Origin: Strigops habroptila
Taxonomy: Eukaryota; Chordata; Aves; Psittaciformes; Psittacidae
DNA: 64,000 bases
Direction of reading: 5' to 3'
Assembly (NCBI RefSeq): GCF_004027225.2
Contig: NC_044289.2
Span: 4,329,761-4,393,760, forward strand
Shown: positions 59,801 to 64,000 of the stretch, one piece after another
Layout: the number at the start of each line of letters is the position of its first letter
Position numbering within the stretch: the stretch's first letter is position 1
The notes under the pieces: generated by a model
The model's input: the letters and a program-made list of their open reading frames with translations, nothing else
Databases searched by the model: none
What the model was told of the DNA's origin: nothing
Made by a program: the position numbers and the translations under genes

Positions 59801-61998
59801 TCTTCCCCATTTATGTCTGCAGCTTCAATCCACCAGCTCAATAAACTGGATTAAAACTTCAGATGGCTCAGAGAAGAGCAACAGAAATGATCAAAAAGCA
59901 TGGGTTGACATCCTGCAAGGAGCCCCTCAGCCTCTATGAGGAATGACAAAGACAGGGTGTGAGGGAAGTCTCTGAAATGATGACTGGTCTAGAGAAGGTA
60001 AATGGGAAAAGGTGGTTTAACATCCCTTCCAAAATAAGAGCTGAGAAGCAGCAAATGGAATCAGGAGGTTTCAGGTTCGAAATGAAGAGGAGGAGCAGAT
60101 TTTTCACATAACACACTTAAGCCTGGAAGTCCTCGACACGCTGTGGTTCATTGTGGCTATGCTACATTTAGCTCATTCAACTACTAATTAGGCAAATCTG
60201 TTTGTTGTTTGTGTCCCCATTCACCTCCAGGAGATAAATACTGGGTCTTTAAAGAAGTGACGGCAGAGCCGGGCTACCCGCACAGCCTGGTGGAGCTGGG
60301 GAGCTGCCTGCCCCGGGAGGGCATCGACACGGCCCTGCGCTGGGAGCCCGTCGGCAAAACCTACTTCTTCAAAGGAGACAGGTACTGGAGGTACAACGAG
60401 GACAAGAGAGCAACGGACCCAGGATACCCAAAGCCCATCACCGTGTGGAGAGGAATCCCTCAGGCTCCACAGGGAGCTTTTATCAGCAAAGAAGGCTGTA
60501 TGTATCTGCAGTCATTACCCCTGTTAGATCCGGGATAGCTTGTCTACCTTGGGAGCTGGGTGGCTGGATTTGGGGTATGTGAAATAGGAATCAGGTCTCA
60601 GATGTCCTAGGGTCACACCGGCACCTGCAGGCACTGGCAGTCTGAGAGCCTTCCTGACCCTCACCCTAACCCATGTGCCTCCTGAACTGCTAAACTGTGT
60701 TACCCTAATGCCATTTCTGGGGCTGGGAAGGGGAATTGTTCCAGTTTTGCTGCCACAAAAGTTTTTACTGGAGTTTTCCTGGGCTGTGATTACAATGATG
60801 CTATATCTTACATTTTCCTCCTAGTTTCTTTCCTGTAGCTCAGTCACTGTTATACAGGCTCCAACCTGCCTGATGTACTTTGCAGCCATTCTCTGAGCAG
60901 GGGGTTGGACCTCCAGAGGCTCCTTCCAGCACATTTCTTTCTCTGATTTGAAGATTTCTTCCTCCTATTCCAGTTGGGGAAAGAACTTACAGAAGGGGCT
61001 TGTGCCATTGAGGCTGTGTTTAAATTTGGGGCTGTGGTGAGAGATGAGGGCTGTGGGGCCGGGCTGGAGGAGTGCAGTGAGAGCAGAGCTGGAGGGTGGA
61101 TGCAGGAGACCCAACACTTCCACCATTATTCCACTTGCCTTTTTTTTTCCTAATCACTTGAGAGGGATTAGAAAAGGAGACATCTGGGTACTTCAGACAA
61201 CACGTAGCATAAACCATCAGCCTTTTAATAGCAGTAGCACAAGAGTGCTCCTTAACAAATGCCAAATCTTCTGGATTCTGTGGCCAAAAGGAGTCATTCA
61301 GTTTTATTTCATATTTACAGATGCTTTAGTGAAAAATAACTCACTGCAGGACATACTTTAAAGTTAGTTGGGTTTTTGTTATTCACAGTTTGTCTTGGCC
61401 AAGGGGAATGGTGCTCTGTGGGCAGCATTGCACCCACAAGCCAGGGTTATGGCTTCTCCTTTAAATCCCAGCTCCAAAACCATGTTCACTGTTCAGAGGT
61501 TTTGGGGTGCTCTGGAATCCAAAATCCCCAAACCTGGCTGTGTTTTATCAGGCCAGGCAGCCACCTCCAGCCTTCCAGGCTGTCTGCACATCCTCACACA
61601 AGCACAGCTTACCAAGTTGGAAATGGTGTGGTGAGAAATCCTCTCTGTTTTGTCTCCTAGTTTATACCTACTTCTACAAAGGGAAGGAGTACTGGAAGTT
61701 CGATAACCAGCAGCTGACTGTGGAACCAGGCTACCCCAGGTCAATCCTCAAAGACTGGATGGGCTGTAACCAGAAGGATGTTGAACGAAGCAAAGACAGA
61801 CGCCTCCCCCACGACGACGTGGACATTATGGTGACAATAAATGATGTGCCTAGCACTGTAAATGCAATCGCAGTCGTGATCCCTTGCATTTTGTCTCTGT
61901 GTATCCTTGTCTTGGTATACACGATCTTCCAGTTTAAAAACAAAGAGGTGCAGCAAAATGTTGTGTATTACAAAAGACCTGTCCAGGAATGGGTATGA
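26183..61998 (+). CDS. MMP24: MMP24 gene, whole coding span (MT5-MMP, membrane-type metalloproteinase)
   Basis: Nine coding exons join to 1791 nt, or 596 residues plus stop, with all phases agreeing and all introns GT-AG. Order: signal peptide (1 to about 27, core LLPLLCALL); prodomain with cysteine switch PRCGVPD (C90) and furin site RSRRKKR ending at R106; catalytic domain 107-277 with an MT-loop-like insert (about 158-171), structural zinc ligands H180, D182, H195 and H208, zinc site [11 protein letters not shown] (233-243), E234 and Met-turn M251; Pro-rich hinge 278-330; hemopexin domain C331-C520; transmembrane segment about 554-576; 20-residue tail ending EWV, the PDZ-binding end. [15 protein letters not shown] and [11 protein letters not shown] identify MMP24 rather than MMP16. 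It is activated by furin in the secretory pathway and cuts matrix proteins and cadherins at the cell surface, mainly in neural tissue. Human MMP24 (645 residues) has a longer N-terminus. ATG context GCTGCCATGG is strong. Confidence 0.97.
26282..28338 (+). other. MMP24: MMP24 intron 1
   Basis: A 2.1 kb intron starting with a G-rich, G-quadruplex-like tract (26286-26345). No exon or repeat is recognised. It ends TTTCTTTTTCAG. Confidence 0.9.
28339..28487 (+). CDS. MMP24: MMP24 coding exon 2 (prodomain)
   Basis: 149 nt encoding [15 protein letters not shown]... through [19 protein letters not shown], typical of the MT-MMP prodomain. The donor is GA|GTAAGA. Confidence 0.97.
32857..33010 (-). repeat. 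CR1 LINE fragment, older subfamily
   Basis: The + strand reads as the reverse of a CR1 3' region: 'ttggaagggacctcttgaga', 'ccatctgctccaatccc', 'agagcaagttgcccagatgg', 'ggctctaccgattttctgg' and 'caacctgcgccagtg'. It is more diverged than the copies at 21.7 and 42 kb, so older. Confidence 0.8.
33596..33616. repeat. Perfect 8 bp inverted repeat (hairpin)
   Basis: CTGCAGGG, a 5-base loop and CCCTGCAG lie about 150 bp before exon 3. The right arm runs on into 'aaag', repeating the 'ctgcagaaag' that stands just before the left arm. No function is known. Confidence 0.6.
33764..33880 (+). CDS. MMP24: MMP24 coding exon 3 (cysteine switch and furin site)
   Basis: 117 nt encoding [11 protein letters not shown] (C90 is the switch cysteine that holds the zymogen silent), then RSRRKKR (101-106 region) where furin cuts, then [15 protein letters not shown]. 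The basic site differs from human RRRRNKR but keeps R-x-K-R. Confidence 0.97.
34497..34535 (-). repeat. CR1 LINE 3' stub
   Basis: It reads 'tcatagaatcatagaatagt' then 'ggttggaaaggaccttaagt', about 40 bp of the very 3' end of CR1. Confidence 0.85.
35266..35310 (-). repeat. CR1 LINE 3' stub
   Basis: It reads 'agaatcacagaatggtttgg', 'gttggaagggaccttaaagc' and 'tcat', a 45 bp 3' terminus of CR1. Confidence 0.85.
35673..35977 (+). CDS. MMP24: MMP24 coding exon 4 (catalytic domain, N part)
   Basis: 305 nt encoding residues 122-223 plus one base. It contains [20 protein letters not shown], the MT-loop-like segment, [18 protein letters not shown] and the structural zinc and calcium ligands (H180, D182, H195, H208). 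The donor is GATG|GTAAGA. Confidence 0.98.
37676..37700 (+). repeat. CR1 3' tail remnant
   Basis: 'ttattctgcgattctatgat' matches the CR1 terminal octamers in + orientation; the body upstream is not recognisable. Confidence 0.45.
38605..39372 (-). pseudogene. Possible decayed protein-coding insert (unidentified)
   Basis: Three adjacent minus-strand open frames (39372-39190, 39137-38910, 38865-38605) of 60, 75 and 86 codons follow each other with frame changes. Some parts look protein-like ([31 protein letters not shown]). I cannot assign a family. A processed pseudogene or old viral or retroelement insert is possible, and so is chance. Confidence 0.2.
39512..39561 (+). repeat. 50 bp direct repeat, copy 1
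   Basis: The block from 'ttagttatagttctactcaa' to 'aagtaatgctg' is repeated at 41761-41810 with a single T/C difference. The flanks of the two copies do not match. Confidence 0.9.
41420..41598 (+). CDS. Exon-like block 1 in MMP24 intron 4 (start uncertain)
   Basis: An open frame from 41404 to a good donor (ATCTCT|GTAAGTAG) at 41598. In the frame shared with the next two blocks it encodes [35 protein letters not shown] and upstream residues. A TAA at 41401-41403 sets the upstream limit. The nearest usable AG is at 41418-41419 and has a poor pyrimidine tract, so the start is the weak point. If it is used, the codon phase matches the end of MMP24 exon 4. There is no in-frame ATG. The family is not recognised. 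Confidence 0.3.
41761..41810 (+). repeat. 50 bp direct repeat, copy 2, abutting a CR1
   Basis: 49 of 50 bases are identical to 39512-39561, 2.2 kb upstream. It ends exactly where the truncated CR1 begins. Confidence 0.9.
41811..42428 (+). mobile_element. CR1 LINE, 5'-truncated, about 620 bp
   Basis: A + orientation copy starting in the reverse-transcriptase C-terminal region. A 69-codon frame at 41908-42117 reads [20 protein letters not shown]. It then has the 3' UTR and the terminal 'aaggtcctttccaaccctat' and 'gattctatga'. It is the same subfamily as the copy at 21.7-23.1 kb but in opposite orientation. It lies in the gap between exon-like blocks 1 and 2. Confidence 0.95.
42610..42714 (+). 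CDS. Exon-like block 2 in MMP24 intron 4
   Basis: 105 nt, phase 0 on both sides, fully open, with a strong acceptor (tattttacttttttccacag) and a consensus donor (CAAG|GTGAGC). It encodes 35 residues: [16 protein letters not shown], then a short hydrophobic piece and a Lys/Arg-rich stretch ([13 protein letters not shown]). I do not recognise a family. Exon status is inferred from splice sites and frame only. Confidence 0.4.
44117..44215 (+). CDS. Exon-like block 3 in MMP24 intron 4, with stop
   Basis: It follows a strong pyrimidine tract (atgtattttcttcttttctag), continues in the phase of block 2 and encodes 32 residues ([20 protein letters not shown] ... RRLKSFS) before TGA at 44213-44215. 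An AATAAA lies 296 bp downstream. The complete run of blocks 1-3 would be about 127 codons. A nested gene, an alternative MMP24 3' end or chance are the options. Confidence 0.4.
   Translation, partial: VEKLFSTSHECEQMEEHYHHFFRVFRRLKSFS
44511..44516 (+). terminator. Poly(A) signal candidate after exon-like block 3
   Basis: AATAAA, followed by T/GT-rich sequence (catatgtctttttagttatg). It is the expected element if blocks 1-3 end a transcript. Confidence 0.35.
47555..47716 (+). CDS. MMP24: MMP24 coding exon 5 (catalytic zinc site)
   Basis: 162 nt encoding [19 protein letters not shown] (H233, H237 and H243 bind zinc; E234 is catalytic), the Met-turn IMAPFY and [14 protein letters not shown]. 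The acceptor is TTCCACAG and the donor TATG|GTGAGC. Confidence 0.98.
48640..48720 (+). repeat. Doubtful old CR1/LINE trace
   Basis: 'ggcactagtcaacgtttaca' and 'tcagtgatctg' resemble the CR1 stretch that encodes the FxDDT-upstream segment. It is too short and diverged to be sure. Confidence 0.25.
50919..51488 (-). other. Unidentified 189-codon minus-strand ORF in MMP24 intron 5
   Basis: An ATG-initiated open frame, Cys- and Ser-containing, without a domain I recognise. The + strand across the same DNA (about 51340-51515) also has an open frame that reads protein-like ([20 protein letters not shown]). Overlapping open frames on both strands suggest a retroelement relic or chance rather than a host gene. 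Confidence 0.15.
57345..57415. repeat. G/T-rich low-complexity stretch
   Basis: Runs of 'ttttgg', 'gttt' and a short (GT)n make up the stretch, with little other sequence, about 350 bp before exon 6. Confidence 0.7.
57761..57975 (+). CDS. MMP24: MMP24 coding exon 6 (hinge and start of hemopexin domain)
   Basis: 215 nt. It encodes a Pro/Arg-rich hinge ([15 protein letters not shown] ... [13 protein letters not shown]) and then [20 protein letters not shown], with C331 forming the hemopexin disulfide. The donor is AAG|GTACTA. Confidence 0.97.
57976..59143 (+). other. MMP24: MMP24 intron 6
   Basis: A 1.2 kb intron; no repeat or other element recognised. Confidence 0.9.
59144..59282 (+). CDS. 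MMP24: MMP24 coding exon 7 (hemopexin domain)
   Basis: 139 nt encoding [20 protein letters not shown] and [20 protein letters not shown]. The acceptor is TTTTCTCAG and the donor AAAG|GTACAG. Confidence 0.97.
59283..60230 (+). other. MMP24: MMP24 intron 7
   Basis: A 948 bp intron. Its second half is an old LINE remnant (59860-60190), with only about 40 bp left before exon 8. Confidence 0.9.
59860..60190 (+). repeat. Old CR1-type LINE fragment (3' region)
   Basis: In order: 'cagagaagagcaacagaaat' and 'gatcaaaaagcatggg', 'cctctatgaggaatgacaaa', 'aaggtaaatgggaaaagg', 'catcccttccaaaataagag', 'caaatggaatcaggaggttt', 'aggaggagcagatttttcac' and 'ctggaagtcctcgac'. This is the order of the 3' part of ancient amniote CR1/L3-like elements. 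It is strongly diverged and lacks the young CR1 tail. Confidence 0.65.
60231..60497 (+). CDS. MMP24: MMP24 coding exon 8 (hemopexin domain)
   Basis: 267 nt encoding [60 protein letters not shown] and [13 protein letters not shown]. It has high GC in the first half and donor GGCT|GTATGT. Confidence 0.97.
60498..61660 (+). other. MMP24: MMP24 intron 8
   Basis: A 1.16 kb intron; nothing recognised in it. Confidence 0.9.
61661..61998 (+). CDS. MMP24: MMP24 coding exon 9 (end of hemopexin, transmembrane segment, tail)
   Basis: 338 nt. It encodes the last hemopexin blade ([15 protein letters not shown] to DWMGC520), the stem with RSKDRR (527-532), the transmembrane segment (residues about 554-576, [20 protein letters not shown]) and the cytoplasmic tail ending in KRPVQEWV. 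The acceptor is TGTCTCCTAG; the stop is at 61996-61998. Confidence 0.98.
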
Positions 61999-62046
61999 CA
62001 CAGCCCGCTGCACGTTTCAACTCATGGAACTGATAAGGACTATGGA

Positions 62047-62080
62047 CAAAAAAAGAAAAAAAAAAGAAAAAAAAGAAGAA
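62047..62080 (+). repeat. A-rich purine tract
   Basis: (A)n interrupted by single G residues, all purine for about 34 nt in the 3' UTR. It could cause internal oligo-dT priming in cDNA data. Confidence 0.9.
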
Positions 62081-62085
62081 ATAAA
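62080..62085 (+). terminator. Proximal AATAAA in MMP24 3' UTR
   Basis: It is 82 nt after the stop and overlaps the end of the A-rich tract. It would give an unusually short 3' UTR. Confidence 0.25.
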
Positions 62086-63864
62086 TGCATTCAGAAGCCT
62101 ACAAACAAAACTACTTCAGTGACAAGTTTTGGACAGCCTGGGACTGAAATAATAAGCAGGAAAACTGGAAAAACTACAGGCAGCCTTGCAGTGTGGAGCC
62201 TCTTTCCTTCTTACTGCCTCAGTCGCGTGTCAGTCTTGGTGTGCCATCCTCCACAGGCTCACTCTGCTAACATCAGAGTCTTCAAGACAGGTTTCAACTG
62301 ACCTGGGAAACTTCCTTCAGTTCCCTGCACCAGTGCTCCCTGTTAAACCCAGCATTCTCCAGTGTAGCTAAACCACCTCTGAACAGAACCATTTTTTTAA
62401 TAGCTGTCTCATAAATGAATGAAGATCATGAATTCTATGAACAGGAACAATTCAGTATCGTAAGCAGAAGACATTCTGATGCTGAACCATTCTAAAAGAT
62501 CTTAGTTTATTACAAAATCCAGGGAATGACCTGGATACGATTTTCCAATACCTGCTGGTCAGATGTTTTATACATTCATAACTAAGCAACGCTGCCACTC
62601 AGCACAGTGCATGAGGAACCACGAAGCACTCAAAGAGGTAGAGGAGTGCAGAGCAGAGGCTCAAGAAGCACCAAACCAGCCACCTGGCAACATCAAGCCC
62701 TAGACTGGGACAATCTGAAGACGAAGTAATTGGGTCTAAATCATGGGAATTCATGGTTTTGTTTTGGGAGCCATTCATGAAAGAAATATTTAAATGTCAT
62801 ACAATGTTGTTTTAAGCTCCCATCAGCAAGAAACAATGAACCAACGGTTACAGATACACTGACAAACATGTATAGATGTACCCTGCACTCTGCCCATGTT
62901 ACAATGCTGGGAAAAGATGAATTGTTGTTATGTGGCATGTGTAACTAGATTGTGGAATTTGTATGTTGGGTTTCAGGAGAATGGAAATGTTTGTTTGGAG
63001 TGGGATGGTCATTATGTTTTGCTGAGCTAGTCAAAATACAGTAAGAATTAGGCCTGTTTATAAAACTAAATCCAATCCCTGTAGATGTCACAAATGTTGT
63101 ATGCCTTCAAAACTTCTGGGTTTTGCTCACTTCTTCACAGGCAAGTGTTTGGCAAGTCCCAAAGCCAGCGTGCTCTGCAGTAGAACGAGGTCAGCACTAC
63201 CCACATTTGACAGAGACATAAAACCCAGGTAAAAGCTAGATAAATACCTGAACTTTCAGCTAGTAAGTTCTCACAAGTCTCTTCTACAACTGTAGCTTCT
63301 GCTTATCCCTCTTACAGTTGTGACTGGTTTAGGATGTTGTGTCCTAGCCACAAACTTAGTCCATTTTTTGTTGATGCTGATACTTCTACCATGTTAAAGA
63401 AGAGGGGAGGAAGAGTTTCTTGCAGTGCAATGTACTGGGGAAGTCCAGCCCTGCACAGAAGGGCCGTTCCTCTAAGCACAGGAACTGCTTTTCACGCTCA
63501 CTGGAAGGTGATGAGCATGAGCCCTCTGCCTACAACTGAATTTATTCAGTGCAAGAAGTGCAATGCACAGAATGTCCAGTTAGTGTAGCAAAGGTGCAGC
63601 TTTAGAATAGCAGCTGTGAAAAACACCCCAGGAATGACAAACATGCTAAAAACATTCCTAATTCCAATGATGAGGAATGAAGAAGCAGAAAAATCATTAG
63701 CATTCTGAATTTCCACCTAGTGCTCAGCTATTGCTATTGGTGAAGCAGGATAGGCAAATAGACACTTCTAGTGAAGCCCACTAGGACTGCATAACGTGGT
63801 TTCAAACTGTATTTTGTCCTTCATAACTTGATTTCCATAGCCAAGCTGTTTATTGTGTTTAAAC

Positions 63865-63870
63865 ATTAAA
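63865..63870 (+). terminator. Distal poly(A) signal candidate of MMP24
   Basis: ATTAAA, about 1.87 kb after the stop, in AT-rich sequence. The window ends 130 bp later, so a further signal beyond it cannot be excluded. Confidence 0.35.
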
Positions 63871-63890
63871 AACTAATATTACAAACATAT

Positions 63891-64000
63891 TACAAACTAA
63901 GTGAGGAGCTATAGATGCAAAACTTTGAATTTTAGTGGAAAAAAAAAAAGTGATAATGTCTCATGATGGGTGAAGGAGTGCAAAGGACCAAATGAAATCG
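63891..64000. other. Window end, non-coding
   Basis: AT-rich sequence; nothing recognised. Confidence 0.5.

Larger units (their letters stand above)
61999..63890 (+). other. MMP24: MMP24 3' UTR (end approximate)
   Basis: Non-coding sequence after the stop. An A/G-rich tract (62047-62080) lies 50 nt after the stop. Candidate poly(A) signals are AATAAA at 62080 and ATTAAA at 63865. The long form is the more usual for this gene in mammals. Confidence 0.55.

Overview
The window is vertebrate nuclear DNA, most probably from a bird. It carries two complete, intron-containing genes of the vertebrate type, both on the + strand. Nearly all recognisable dispersed repeats are CR1 LINE copies with the CR1 3' end (tandem ATTCTATG-like octamers next to the conserved 'ttggaaaggacctta' block), and introns are short for genes of this kind. 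The species cannot be told from the sequence.

Layout. (1) 1 to about 3.8 kb: non-coding, no gene seen. (2) About 3.85-19.9 kb: MAP1LC3A (LC3A), the ubiquitin-like autophagosome protein. It has four coding exons giving 121 residues, starts in a CpG island with a perfect CRE 99 bp before the ATG, and is followed by a 3' UTR with three candidate poly(A) signals. Its 9.4 kb first intron holds two unexplained long ORFs. (3) About 20.1-25.1 kb: the intergenic spacer, largely a pile of retroelement remnants: an LTR/leader with a tRNA-Lys-type primer binding site (+), a 1.5 kb CR1 (-), a decayed retroviral pol fragment (-) and a CR1 scrap (+). (4) About 25.7-63.9 kb: MMP24 (MT5-MMP), a membrane-type matrix metalloproteinase. 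It has nine coding exons giving 596 residues with every splice phase consistent, a second CpG island at exon 1 and a long 3' UTR.

The two genes have unrelated roles: LC3A is conjugated to phosphatidylethanolamine on autophagic membranes, while MMP24 is a furin-activated, transmembrane zinc protease of the cell surface. In mammals they lie on the same chromosome arm but with many genes between them, so their direct adjacency here is a rearrangement or a lineage difference.

The most interesting unexplained signal is in MMP24 intron 4. Three consecutive exon-like blocks on the + strand (ending at 41598, then 42610-42714 and 44117-44215) have good splice sites at nearly all junctions, are all open in one continuous frame, end in a stop, and are followed by an AATAAA. 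They could be a nested gene or an alternative 3' end of MMP24 that would lack the catalytic zinc site and membrane anchor. Another oddity is a 50 bp direct repeat whose second copy sits exactly at the 5' junction of a truncated CR1. No tRNA, rRNA, CRISPR array or functional viral gene was found.
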